Source: an uncultured Clostridia bacterium
GTDB lineage: Bacteria; Bacillota; Clostridia; TANB77; CAG-508
Direction: 5' to 3'
NCBI GenBank assembly: GCA_934119935.1
Contig: CAKOSX010000008.1
Location: 1-64,000 of the forward strand
Length of the DNA stretch: 64,000 nt
Positions 22,845 to 32,071 of this stretch are shown piece by piece. Position 1 is the stretch's first letter, and each line of letters begins with the position of its first letter. Position numbers and translations under genes: made by a program. The notes beneath the pieces were generated by a model. It was not told the origin of the DNA, did not search any database, and saw only the letters and a list, made by a program, of their open reading frames with translations.

Positions 22845-25571
22845 CTATTTTACTTCATACCAGTCATTACCTTCTGATATTTCCACCTCAAGTGGAACAG
22901 AAAGTTTCATTGCACCTTCCATGCATTGTTTAAGTATATCTTTTGCTTGTACTTTATCTTCTTTTTTTACTTCTAATAACAATTCATCATGTATTTGCAA
23001 AACAATTTTACCATTAATTTTTCTTTCTTTCAATGTTTTGGCAACATTTATCATTGCAATCTTCATGATATCTGCCGCAGTTCCTTGGATTGGTGTATTC
23101 ATTGCAACTCTATTTCCAAATTGTCTAACCATATAATTCTTCGAATTGATTTCTGGAATATATCTTCTTCTTCCGAAAAGCGTTTCTACATATCCATTCA
23201 CCTTAGCACTTTCTACTATATCGTCCATGAAATGCTTAATACCACTATATTTTTCTAGATACTGACTAATATATTCCTTTGCCATTTTGTTACTTACACC
23301 TAATTGGTTTGCAAGTCCATAATCACTTATTCCATAAACTATTCCAAAGTTTACGGCTTTAGCCGAAGATCTTTGCTCTTTAGTTACCTCTTCAATTGGT
23401 ATTCCTAAAACTTTTGAAGCAGCTTGTTTGTGTATGTCTTCGCCATGATTAAAAGCATATATCATATTTTCATCTTGTGAAATATGTGCAAGCACTCTTA
23501 ATTCTACTTGTGAATAATCTGCATCTATATATATATTGCCTTCTTCTGGTTTAAATGCTCTTCTTATTTGCTTTCCTAGCTCGGCTCTTGTTGGGATATT
23601 TTGCAGATTAGGTTCTGTGCTGCTTATTCTTCCTGTTGCAGTGATTATCTGGTGGAAACTAGAATGAATTCTCTTTGTTTCTGGGTTTATATATGGAATA
23701 AGCCCCTCTACATATGTTGAATTCAACTTTGCTAGAGTCCTATACTCTAATATTTTTTCGATTATAGGGTGCTTTCCTTTTAGTTTTTCTAGCACCTCAA
23801 CATCTGTTGTATATCCATTTTTTGTTTTCTTGTATACTGGCAATTCTAACTTTTCAAATAAAATTTTTCCTAATTGTTGATGTGAATTTATATTAAATTC
23901 TTCACCGGCTAATTCATATATTTCCTTAGTTAAATTTTCCACTTGATTTTTCAATGTATTTCCAAACTCTTTTAGTTCACCTTCATCTACCATCATTCCA
24001 TTAAACTGCATCTGTGCAAGTACTGGTACAAGTGGCATCTCTATATTGTTAAATAAATTCAAGGCTCCCGCTTCTTCTAATTTTTTTGTAGTTATTTCTT
24101 CCAATTTTGCAATACAATAGCAAATTAAAGAATTCTTAAATGTATTTTCTTTATCTTGATTTTCATTATTTGCAGTAACACTATCAAATAAATTTATCTG
24201 TGCATCTTCTTTCTTGTCTTCGAATTTACTTGAAACATATTCAGAAATATCAATGTCTAAATATTTTTTTGACATTTCCTCTATGGTGTTTTTATCAGTA
24301 GGGTTTAAATTATAACCTGCAATCTCTGCATCATATTTTATATTATTGTATTCTATATTCTGTTCTTTAAGAATTATATAATCTGGTTTTGTTTTATAAC
24401 TTATTTTTGCTATATTCTCATCTTCGAAAACAGATACTATACTCTTTGTTAATTCAACATTTTTAACATAGAAAATTTTATCACTATCATAAAAATACAG
24501 TGTCTTAAATTTTTCTTTTATTATCGCATTTGCGTCTTCTATTTTTTCTTTTTCTATATAGTATACAAACTTTCCAGTTTGATTTATTTTTTCTATTTCT
24601 TTATCTAATTGTTCTTTATTTAATTCTTCTATTTCAAATAAATCTTCTATCTTTTCTTCTTTTGGGGTTCCAAGTCCGTTTAAATTAAATCTCTCTATAA
24701 ATCTATTAAATTGTAATTCTTTAAACTTATCTGCTACTGCGTCTCTATTCCATTCCTTTACCTTTAAATCCTCTATTTCAATGTCTAGAGGAGCATCTCT
24801 TAATATCGTGCCAAGTGTTCTCGATAAAGTGGCCAACTCTTTATTCTTCTCTAATTTTTCTTTCAAGGCTCCCTTTACACTCTCGGCTTGTCCTTCGGCT
24901 AATTTACTATATAAATTATCTATGTTTCCATATTCCTTTATTAATTTTATAGCCGTTTTTTCGCCTACTCCTGGTACTCCTGGAATATTGTCAGAAGTAT
25001 CACCCATCAATCCTTTTACTTGGATAAGTTGCTCTGGCTCAACTCCATATTCTTCTTCTATTTTTTTATCATCATAATCTTCTGTCTCTGTTTTTCCCAT
25101 TTTTGTCCTTGGAATTCTTATTGTTACTCTATCACTTGCAAGCTGGAATGTATCTCTATCTCCCGAAAGGATTGTAACAAAGTGGCCTGCCTCAGCAGCT
25201 TCTTTAGATATTGTTCCTAGAACATCGTCGGCCTCATAGCCTTCTTTTTCTATTATAGTTATATTCATATCTCTTAGTATTTCTTTAATAATAGGCATCT
25301 GTTGGGCTAATTCCTCTGGCATAGCATGTCTGGTTCCTTTATATTCTGCATACATTTTATGTCTATGTGTTGGAGCCTTTAAATCAAATGCCACAGCAAT
25401 GTAATCAGGATTCAAATCTCCTAATTCCTTAAATAAAATTGATAGAAAGCCATATATTGCATTCGTATAAGTTCCATCAGCCGACATCAATGATTTCGAG
25501 TTCATAATTCCATAAAAAGCTCTATTCATTATACTGTTTCCATCTATTATTAGTAATCTATTACTTTCCAA
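22845..25571 (-). CDS. polA: DNA polymerase I
   Basis: A 908-residue family A polymerase for repair and Okazaki-fragment processing. N-terminal 5'-3' exonuclease (ILSGDRDTFQLA, TSDNIPGVPGVGEKTA), a central domain that seems to lack the acidic residues of an active 3'-5' exonuclease, and a C-terminal polymerase with DYSQVELRVLAH, RSSAKAVNFGIVYG and the palm motif LQIHDELLLE. The start is TTG with AGGAGG nine bases upstream. Co-directional with the kinase-like gene upstream, 16 bases away. Confidence 0.96.
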   Translation of the reverse strand: MESNRLLIIDGNSIMNRAFYGIMNSKSLMSADGTYTNAIYGFLSILFKELGDLNPDYIAVAFDLKAPTHRHKMYAEYKGTRHAMPEELAQQMPIIKEILRDMNITIIEKEGYEADDVLGTISKEAAEAGHFVTILSGDRDTFQLASDRVTIRIPRTKMGKTETEDYDDKKIEEEYGVEPEQLIQVKGLMGDTSDNIPGVPGVGEKTAIKLIKEYGNIDNLYSKLAEGQAESVKGALKEKLEKNKELATLSRTLGTILRDAPLDIEIEDLKVKEWNRDAVADKFKELQFNRFIERFNLNGLGTPKEEKIEDLFEIEELNKEQLDKEIEKINQTGKFVYYIEKEKIEDANAIIKEKFKTLYFYDSDKIFYVKNVELTKSIVSVFEDENIAKISYKTKPDYIILKEQNIEYNNIKYDAEIAGYNLNPTDKNTIEEMSKKYLDIDISEYVSSKFEDKKEDAQINLFDSVTANNENQDKENTFKNSLICYCIAKLEEITTKKLEEAGALNLFNNIEMPLVPVLAQMQFNGMMVDEGELKEFGNTLKNQVENLTKEIYELAGEEFNINSHQQLGKILFEKLELPVYKKTKNGYTTDVEVLEKLKGKHPIIEKILEYRTLAKLNSTYVEGLIPYINPETKRIHSSFHQIITATGRISSTEPNLQNIPTRAELGKQIRRAFKPEEGNIYIDADYSQVELRVLAHISQDENMIYAFNHGEDIHKQAASKVLGIPIEEVTKEQRSSAKAVNFGIVYGISDYGLANQLGVSNKMAKEYISQYLEKYSGIKHFMDDIVESAKVNGYVETLFGRRRYIPEINSKNYMVRQFGNRVAMNTPIQGTAADIMKIAMINVAKTLKERKINGKIVLQIHDELLLEVKKEDKVQAKDILKQCMEGAMKLSVPLEVEISEGNDWYEVK

Positions 25572-25587
25572 AAGTTTTACCTCCTAA

Positions 25588-26421
25588 TTATTCGTATATT
25601 CCTATACTCCTCATGTAATTTATATATCCTTGGTCTATGTTACTCCATTCATCTATCTTGCTATCCAAAATTGACATATTTACAGGCATTTTCGAATATG
25701 ATTCATAACTTTGAACAATACTATCCTTAAATTTTTCTGGGCATCTTCCAATTATTCTAGATATATCATCATATTTATTACCAAATCCACCAAAACCAAA
25801 ATCTATAACTGCAGTTACCTTATTATTATCATCTAGCAAAACATTACTTGGATTCAAATCTCCATGTACTAGGTTCTTGCAATTGTTATCCTCTTTTTCT
25901 TCTTGCCAAAATTTCAGATCATCTTTGCTCAAGTGTAAATTTAGAAGTTCGTCTAAAAAATCCTGTAATTTTAATCCAATATTTTTTGTTTTATTGAATA
26001 TCTTGTCTCCCTCAAAATCTAAACTATGAAGTTCATACATAAACTTTGAAATATCATCTCCAACATTTTTTATTTCTTCATCAGTTAAGCCATCCATCTT
26101 TTTAGCAAGTGGAGTTCCATTTATCTTTTTATGCATACTGAAAGGCCTGCCATTATCATATTTAAGTTCTAATTTACTAGTATTAAAATCGGTCTTTTTA
26201 TAAATATAATTTGCAAATTCACAGTCCTTAACAATCGTTCTTGACCAAAATTCATCTCTTGGGAACCTAAAAAAATAGTTTCCATCATTTGTTTCGACTT
26301 CATACACAATGTTCGTCCACCCAGTCGAAATTTGTTCCATGTTTTTTACATCTTTATCTTTTAAAACTTCTCTTATTATTGCCTCAAAATTTTCATCTTC
26401 TTTAAAAAATATATCTTTCAT
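25588..26421 (-). CDS. aminoglycoside/choline-kinase-like phosphotransferase
   Basis: A 277-residue protein-kinase-fold phosphotransferase (APH family): nucleotide-binding N-lobe (NYFFRFPRDEFW), catalytic loop HGDLNPSNVLLDD near residue 186, and the metal-binding VIDFGFGGFG near 208. Family members phosphorylate aminoglycosides, choline, homoserine or thiamine; resistance should not be assumed. It begins ten bases after the guanylate-kinase-like gene and precedes polA, suggesting one operon. Confidence 0.8.
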   Translation of the reverse strand: MKDIFFKEDENFEAIIREVLKDKDVKNMEQISTGWTNIVYEVETNDGNYFFRFPRDEFWSRTIVKDCEFANYIYKKTDFNTSKLELKYDNGRPFSMHKKINGTPLAKKMDGLTDEEIKNVGDDISKFMYELHSLDFEGDKIFNKTKNIGLKLQDFLDELLNLHLSKDDLKFWQEEKEDNNCKNLVHGDLNPSNVLLDDNNKVTAVIDFGFGGFGNKYDDISRIIGRCPEKFKDSIVQSYESYSKMPVNMSILDSKIDEWSNIDQGYINYMRSIGIYE

Positions 26422-26430
26422 CTTTACCTC

Positions 26431-26982
26431 TTAATTCTTTATACTTCTTATTAAATTCATAAGTTTTTCTTCCGATTCATAGTCATAATTGTTATATATT
26501 ATATAATCAAACATGTTCTGCAATTCTTTATTGTTTTTGAATTCTTTATATTGTTCCTCTGTCTCTTTTATTCTCTCTTCTTCTTTTTCTTTAGTCAAAT
26601 TTCTTTGCTTAACTTTTTGCAAAGCCACATCTACATCACGTGGTAGTATATATATAGTTACTATGTCTGGTCTTATCTTTTTCCAATCTTGAATAGTCGT
26701 ATAATACATCTCAAAAACATAGTTTTCTTTTGAGAATATCTCTTCGCTTTTATATGCATATGTTCCACCAAACACATTAAAATCGTATGCAATCTCTCCA
26801 TTTTTCCTCATTTTTTCTAATTCTGCTGATGTCATAAATAAACCTGTTTTTCCATTTTTTTCTCCAGGTCTCATATCTCTTGTCCTTATTGTATGTACTT
26901 TATTAAAATCTAATTTTTTAGCTATTTCTTCCGCAAAATAAGACTTTCCAACCCCTGTAATTCCAGAAAGTGCTAATAACAT
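26431..26982 (-). CDS. guanylate-kinase-like P-loop protein
   Basis: A 183-residue P-loop kinase-fold protein with Walker A GITGVGKS (residues 7-14), RTRDMRPGEKNGK resembling the GMP-binding region of guanylate kinase, and a lid rich in Lys/Glu. It is divergent from Gmk, so the substrate may not be GMP. The ATG at 26982 is preferred because AAAGGAGA precedes it; the frame is open 36 bases further. It leads a probable operon with the phosphotransferase and polA. Confidence 0.7.
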   Translation of the reverse strand: MLLALSGITGVGKSYFAEEIAKKLDFNKVHTIRTRDMRPGEKNGKTGLFMTSAELEKMRKNGEIAYDFNVFGGTYAYKSEEIFSKENYVFEMYYTTIQDWKKIRPDIVTIYILPRDVDVALQKVKQRNLTKEKEEERIKETEEQYKEFKNNKELQNMFDYIIYNNYDYESEEKLMNLIRSIKN

Positions 26983-27068
26983 TGAAATGTCTCCTTTATA
27001 TTCATAATTACATTTCAAACTATATCACACTTTTATATAATTATCAATAATAAAATACTTCCCTTTTT

Positions 27069-27097
27069 TTGACAAAATCCCCTATTTATTGTATAAT
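27069..27097 (+). promoter_or_regulatory. consensus sigma-A promoter
   Basis: TTGACA (27069-27074) and TATAAT (27092-27097) with a 17-base spacer, a perfect housekeeping promoter. Just downstream a small hairpin GTGCA/TGCAC (27110-27128) lies in the leader of the secreted protein gene. Confidence 0.9.
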
Positions 27098-27166
27098 AAA
27101 ATTGTAAGCGTGCAGGGTTTTCTTGCACAACATTCATATTTTTTTAATAACGGAGGTGTATTCATA

Positions 27167-27640
27167 ATGAATACGAACATTATCCTCGTGGTTCTCTCTC
27201 TGCTGTTCAACATTATTACAGGAGGCGGCATAGCTTCCGGTAGCACCCCTTCTATGGGTCAAACGGGAAACTTTCCCAACTACCTGATGCAGATGCTCTA
27301 TCTGTATGGTGGCTCCATTAACATGGAGCAGAGCAACTGGGACTCTATCGATCAGACGATTGATTTGGGTTCTGGCAGCTACGAATCCTATGGATTCGGC
27401 AAGGGGTCCACAGTAAGGGTTTACGGAAACGTCCGTGATGGTGTCGCATTTGACTTTAGCATAAAGCAGAGTCAGTACGACCACAACCTGGATGTGACCA
27501 GTCCCGTAGATGGTGTTAAAATCACCACAAGCCAGTATTCGGGGAGCGATTCTGGATATAATATCCACATCGACCCCATCAGCCTCCAGAAAGCACTTGA
27601 GCTTTTTAGTCAAAGCTTGACATACTTGAATGTAGGCTGA
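27167..27640 (+). CDS. secreted hypothetical protein, GC-rich
   Basis: A 157-residue protein not recognised. A hydrophobic N-terminus (TNIILVVLSLLFNIITGGG) suggests export. The rest is Ser/Gly/Tyr-rich and has no known motif. The start at 27167 follows CGGAGGTG. The gene is close to 50% G+C with codons such as CTG, AAC and GGC, unlike the AT-rich neighbours, and it has a perfect promoter and a perfect terminator of its own. It converges on a gene of similar composition, so both may have arrived together. Confidence 0.65.
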   Translation: MNTNIILVVLSLLFNIITGGGIASGSTPSMGQTGNFPNYLMQMLYLYGGSINMEQSNWDSIDQTIDLGSGSYESYGFGKGSTVRVYGNVRDGVAFDFSIKQSQYDHNLDVTSPVDGVKITTSQYSGSDSGYNIHIDPISLQKALELFSQSLTYLNVG

Positions 27641-27651
27641 TCTCCGTTAAC

Positions 27652-27697
27652 AAGAAGGTGCCCCTAAGAGCGTTGCTCTTAGGGGCACCTTCTTTTA
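27652..27697. terminator. bidirectional terminator between convergent genes
   Basis: Perfect 17-base stem beginning AAGAAGGTGCCCC with a CGTT loop, then TTTTA. It serves the plus-strand gene at 27167-27640 and may block read-through from the other side. Confidence 0.92.
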
Positions 27698-27718
27698 TCA
27701 TTCCAATCAACAAAAAGT

Positions 27719-27753
27719 GGTGCGGAACCACCAATTTCTGGCAGTTCCACACC
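27719..27753 (-). terminator. terminator of Spo0A-C-domain gene
   Basis: GGTG.GGAAC / GTTCC.CACC stem followed by ACTTTTTG on the minus strand, six bases after the stop at 27759. Confidence 0.75.
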
Positions 27754-27758
27754 TGGAT

Positions 27759-28220
27759 TCACCTCATCATTCTAAAGTCCTCCGAGATACGGGAAATAAA
27801 TTCCCAGTTGGTCGGGCGGTTTCTGGCAAACTTGCCAAAGAGCCTTTTTAATGCTCTTGTATTGCCCCTTTCCCATGTCAGCTCAACGGCATGCCGCATT
27901 GCTCTCTCAACCCTACTGCTCGTCGTGTTGAACTTTTCTGCCACTGCAGGATAGATGTCGATGGTCATCATCAGCTCATCTCCCGTATTTTCCATATACG
28001 TAGTAATGGCGCTGATGTAGTACTTGAACCCCTTAACATTGGTAGGCATACCAAGGCTCATAAGGTATTCAGCCACTTCTCTCTCTTTTTCCTGCTGCTT
28101 GATTTCAGCAATGTCTTCGTTATCATCTTCAGCATCGCCTAACATAGCATCAATCTTTTCGATGCAGTTGCACATCTCTTTCCGCATCTTGTTTAGCGTC
28201 CGGATTTCTTCTTTAGTCAT
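27759..28220 (-). CDS. stand-alone Spo0A C-terminal-domain protein
   Basis: A 153-residue DNA-binding protein. Residues 1-50 are charged and helical, probably a coiled coil. Residues about 50-150 match the Spo0A effector domain: EYLMSLGMPTNVKGFKYYI, then TIDIYPAVAEKFNTTSSRVERA and MRHAVELTWERGN. The receiver domain of true Spo0A (about 120 residues with the phospho-Asp) is missing, so control is not by phosphorelay. Composition is near 50% G+C, unlike the host. Proteins of this type occur on mobile or accessory DNA of Clostridia; the regulated genes are unknown. Confidence 0.85.
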   Translation of the reverse strand: MTKEEIRTLNKMRKEMCNCIEKIDAMLGDAEDDNEDIAEIKQQEKEREVAEYLMSLGMPTNVKGFKYYISAITTYMENTGDELMMTIDIYPAVAEKFNTTSSRVERAMRHAVELTWERGNTRALKRLFGKFARNRPTNWEFISRISEDFRMMR

Positions 28221-28375
28221 TTCGGTTTCTCCTTTTATTTATGTAATTTCAGGACATCCCTGATATATATATAATACAACTTTTTAAGCATTATGTCAAT
28301 TTTTTACCATTTACTGTGATTCAGATTTTTTCAAATAACTCGGTTTTCTTTCAATAAATCATTAAAGCTATAAAA

Positions 28376-29383
28376 TTATCTATTGTTGTTTTCTTCAACT
28401 ATATTTGTAATTTCCTTCAATTTATCTTCCAACAATTTCTTATCTATCAGATTCAGTGTATATTGAGATACCATAGTTGGTGACATACTTCTGCTCATTG
28501 CATATTCAACTACTTGTTCATTTTTACTTGCACACAAAATTACACCTACACTTGGATTCTCACTTTCTTTTTTCTCTTGTCTATCTAATGCTTCCAAATA
28601 AAAGTCCATTTTCGAAATATATTCTGGCTTAAAATCATCTGTTTTAAGTTCAAAAGCAACTAAACAACTTAATGCTCTATTATAAAATAATAAATCAATA
28701 TAAAAATCTGCATTTCCAACTTGTACTCTGTATTCTTCTCCAATATAAGTAAAATCTTTTCCTATTTCTAATATAAAATCTTTCATATTAGAAATAATTG
28801 ACTTCTTTAAATCTCTTTCTGAATATTGGTTTGGTAGATCTAAAAATTCTAAACTATAAGTGTCCAATATTCTAGTATTAGGATAATCTTCTTCTCCAAC
28901 TGCCTTTGATAAGCTTTGATTTGCTTTTCCCTCTGATAGCATATATCTATAAAAATATCCACTTGAAATTTGTCTATCCAATTCTCTAGCTGTATAATTG
29001 TTCTTTATGCACATTTTTATATAAAATTCTTTCTCTTCAATAGATTTAGTGGAACTCAAAATCTTTACATTATTACTCCAACTAATTTGTGTCAACAGTG
29101 TTGACACAAATTCATTATCTTTGTATGTTTCATAAAATTGCTTCATTCTATATATTCCACGTCTAGTAAATCCTCTCATTGTAGGATATTCTCTTTTCAT
29201 AAATTCTACTAACTTGTCTACAATTTTATCTCCCCAGTTAGAATCCTTTACCTTCTCACTTATATATTTTCCAAAGTCCCAATATAAGGAGATTAGTTCT
29301 TCATTTACTTTTTTGTAAGCATTTTGTCTTCTTGTTTCAATCATGTTAATAATTTCAGAAAAATTAATTTCTAAATCATTCAT
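28376..29383 (-). CDS. YhcG-type PDDEXK nuclease (DUF1016)
   Basis: A 335-residue protein of the YhcG/DUF1016 family: an N-terminal helical domain (NAYKKVNEELISLYWDFGKY, GFTRRGIYRMKQFYE) and a C-terminal PDDEXK nuclease domain with NADFYIDLLFYN near 225 and the FELKTDDFKPEY active-site strand near 247. Members sit near restriction systems or stand alone and may cleave branched or foreign DNA. It is a single gene here, next to the GC-rich islet. Confidence 0.85.
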   Translation of the reverse strand: MNDLEINFSEIINMIETRRQNAYKKVNEELISLYWDFGKYISEKVKDSNWGDKIVDKLVEFMKREYPTMRGFTRRGIYRMKQFYETYKDNEFVSTLLTQISWSNNVKILSSTKSIEEKEFYIKMCIKNNYTARELDRQISSGYFYRYMLSEGKANQSLSKAVGEEDYPNTRILDTYSLEFLDLPNQYSERDLKKSIISNMKDFILEIGKDFTYIGEEYRVQVGNADFYIDLLFYNRALSCLVAFELKTDDFKPEYISKMDFYLEALDRQEKKESENPSVGVILCASKNEQVVEYAMSRSMSPTMVSQYTLNLIDKKLLEDKLKEITNIVEENNNR

Positions 29384-29491
29384 AAAAAAATACCGCCTTT
29401 CCTTTTTTATTTAGTTCTTACTGCGTATTTTTCTACTATTAACCTGCATTTATTGCTCCTTATAAACTATTAATCGCATTCTATATTAGAT

Positions 29492-30061
29492 TTATTTTGA
29501 TGTCAATATATTTTCTTTATCACGCTTGATTTGCTTAGCGTATCTATCCTCCTCACTGAACACACATCCGCAATATTTTTGCATATATAGCCCTAAGTCG
29601 TGAGCCTTCTGATGTCCTTCCCAGAATCCAACTCTAAAATCTCTGTATAAAAAATCTATTCCATATTCTTTACTGTATTGCTCCATTAATTTTTTTATAA
29701 AATCATGCTTTTGATATATGCTGTATAGCAATGTGGTAGTAACAGTGTCATAACCATGTTCTTTTGCGTATTCAAATGTTTTTCTTAGTCTTACTGGATA
29801 GCAGTAATTAACACATCTTGCATTTAAATTCTTCACAGCTTCCTTGCAAAACGCATCTAAGCCATATTCTTCTTCGAATATGGCTTGTACATTTATTGAT
29901 TTTGTATATTCTTTTAGGCAGTCTCTACGTGCTTTGTATTCCGTGTATGGGTGGATATTTGGATTATACCAATATACTGTTGGTTCTATTCCTTCTTCTC
30001 TCAACTTGTCTATGCAGTACACACTACATGGTGCACAGCAAGTATGCATTAGTAATTTCAT
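29492..30061 (-). CDS. queH: epoxyqueuosine reductase QueH
   Basis: A 189-residue QueH (DUF208) enzyme that reduces epoxyqueuosine to queuosine in tRNA, the non-homologous substitute for QueG. The paired cysteines are visible: C8/C9/C12 in HTCCAPCS, a CVNYCYPVRL segment near 85, and YCGCVFSEEDRY near 164. AAAGGAG precedes the start. No other queuosine gene is nearby, suggesting salvage or scattered genes. Confidence 0.92.
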   Translation of the reverse strand: MKLLMHTCCAPCSVYCIDKLREEGIEPTVYWYNPNIHPYTEYKARRDCLKEYTKSINVQAIFEEEYGLDAFCKEAVKNLNARCVNYCYPVRLRKTFEYAKEHGYDTVTTTLLYSIYQKHDFIKKLMEQYSKEYGIDFLYRDFRVGFWEGHQKAHDLGLYMQKYCGCVFSEEDRYAKQIKRDKENILTSK

Positions 30062-30085
30062 TGTTAGTTTCTGCTCCTTTCAGTT

Positions 30086-32026
30086 TTATAAGTGAAATAT
30101 TATAACACCAAATATAATGTATGTAAGGAATATTAAACTATATAGACATATTATTTTTATTAATTTATCTTGGCTATATTCACTCTTAGCCTTAATATCA
30201 CCCAGTAACAATAACATTATTGGCATTATTGGAATAAAATATCTGCCTTGTATTCCTTGTATTTCTGGACTTTCTATTTGAGTCCACTGTACATAAAGAG
30301 AGCAGAATATTAACCCAATAATTGTTACAGCTATTATTCCTAATACTATTTTTTGTTTGTTAGAAAACTTGTCTTTTATACTTTGATCAGTTAGTGTTAC
30401 GAACATAGTTAATGCTATAAATGCTATAACAAATGTAGTTCCATCTACCTGGTCTCCCCATTCTAATTGATTTCCAAAAGCACTTAACAAGTATTTATTT
30501 GAATTGTTGTTTGTAGTGTATAATACCATTTGACCAAATTTTATTGGATTTTTTATAGCTTCTAGTATCATTTGGCTTCCCGATTCTCCACCTCTTGAAA
30601 TTAAGATGCTAAACCCAAATATTAGCCATGTAATATTTATTAGTATTGTCAAGAATATGACTAATATATCTTCTTTTATTTTTTCGTTTAGCCCACCATA
30701 CTTTTCCTTTGGTATTACTAATATTAATAATACTAGAGGGAAATATACTATTTTACAACATGCTATTATGCAGGATAATATGCCAATAATTATCTTATGC
30801 TTTGTACTCAGTGTTTTTATCTCTTTATTAAATGCAAGATTTAATATATACGCTATGAAAAAATAACATATTGCGATAGTAAATCCATCAGAAGAAAGAG
30901 TACTAAATCCTTCTATAGCAATAGGTATCATCGAGGCAAGTAACAAAATTTTCTTACCAAATGGCATCATCTTTATAGCTTTATATAGCAATATCATTGA
31001 AATAATAATGTTACTAAGCCTTCCAAGATATATAAATGTAACAGGGTTCTTTGTTATCAATTTTGCCAAAAACAGCCCTACAAGAGTGCCTGTATATTGA
31101 ACCGGGTTATAAATTGATGTAGTTGTTATCCCTACACACGCTTTAACATTAGAATCTATTTTTTCATTACATTTCGATATTTCATAATAAGGTTTATTAA
31201 TTTTACTACCTATTGTCTCAAATGTGTTCTTAAATGCGGCTGGTGCCATAATTTGATTTCCAACTAATATTTCACCATTGACAATTCCATATTCTCTATA
31301 AAACTGAGGTGTTTCATCATGTCCACTTCCTAATGGTATTACTAAAGACATCATAATACAAAACATTGGAACAATCAGTAAAAAAACATTTTCTTCTTTT
31401 ATGTCTGTTTTATCTAAAATATATGATGCAATCAAGAATACTATAATTTCCAAGATTATTACTAATGTTATTATCAAAAGATGTTCTTCTTTACTATAAT
31501 ATCCTAGTCTCAAATATATTTCCTTATCAATTTGCTCTCCATCCATAGTCGCTTTAGTTGAATCACCTATGTTTTTAAAGTAAGGCAAATATCGTGCACT
31601 TGTATTGTATGAAACAGTTATTTTGTATGTTTTATCTTTAGAATGTTTTTGAACATCAAAATTGACTTTATATGATAGACTATATTGTAAATTTTCAACT
31701 CCAATACTCTTCTCACAAATTACATTTCCAGTGTCTACTTCTTCAATTTTTATATTTATAATTTGTGATAAATCATAATACATTTTCAGTTCTCTATAAA
31801 AGTTAATGTAAACATAGTTTAGCCCATCATGTTGTGAAGTAAATGTCTGTTCTTCTTTTATATCAGAATTTTCTGATTTTCCACTATAATCATAGCATAT
31901 TAAATAATATTTTTCATTTTCGCTAAGTTCATACTTTGTAGTTTCCACTCTATATTTATACTCTATCAATAAAAATAAAAATATCAATACTATTCCAAAT
32001 ATTATTTTTATCTTTTTGTTTTTCAT
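30086..32026 (-). CDS. DUF2142 polytopic membrane protein (glycosyltransferase-like)
   Basis: A 646-residue protein with about a dozen membrane helices and a large N-terminal external domain (residues 30-190). The motif GSGHDETPQF near 245 and the C-terminal IQGIQGRYFIPIMPIMLLLL match DUF2142, regarded as GT-C-like glycosyltransferases using a polyprenyl-phosphate sugar donor. It is the downstream end of the surface-polymer locus. The exact sugar is not deducible. Confidence 0.75.
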   Translation of the reverse strand: MKNKKIKIIFGIVLIFLFLLIEYKYRVETTKYELSENEKYYLICYDYSGKSENSDIKEEQTFTSQHDGLNYVYINFYRELKMYYDLSQIINIKIEEVDTGNVICEKSIGVENLQYSLSYKVNFDVQKHSKDKTYKITVSYNTSARYLPYFKNIGDSTKATMDGEQIDKEIYLRLGYYSKEEHLLIITLVIILEIIVFLIASYILDKTDIKEENVFLLIVPMFCIMMSLVIPLGSGHDETPQFYREYGIVNGEILVGNQIMAPAAFKNTFETIGSKINKPYYEISKCNEKIDSNVKACVGITTTSIYNPVQYTGTLVGLFLAKLITKNPVTFIYLGRLSNIIISMILLYKAIKMMPFGKKILLLASMIPIAIEGFSTLSSDGFTIAICYFFIAYILNLAFNKEIKTLSTKHKIIIGILSCIIACCKIVYFPLVLLILVIPKEKYGGLNEKIKEDILVIFLTILINITWLIFGFSILISRGGESGSQMILEAIKNPIKFGQMVLYTTNNNSNKYLLSAFGNQLEWGDQVDGTTFVIAFIALTMFVTLTDQSIKDKFSNKQKIVLGIIAVTIIGLIFCSLYVQWTQIESPEIQGIQGRYFIPIMPIMLLLLGDIKAKSEYSQDKLIKIICLYSLIFLTYIIFGVIIFHL

Positions 32027-32071
32027 TATATATCCCCTAGTCTATGTCTAAATTTTTAATTATTTTATCAA

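Noticed and set aside
25588..26421. Antibiotic-resistance aminoglycoside kinase
   Set aside because: The APH fold is clear, but neighbours (polA, guanylate-kinase-like gene) and lack of mobile DNA give no support for a resistance role.
27134..27613. 159-codon minus-strand open frame opposite the secreted protein
   Set aside because: The plus-strand gene has a perfect promoter, ribosome binding site and terminator; the minus frame has none of these and no known motif.
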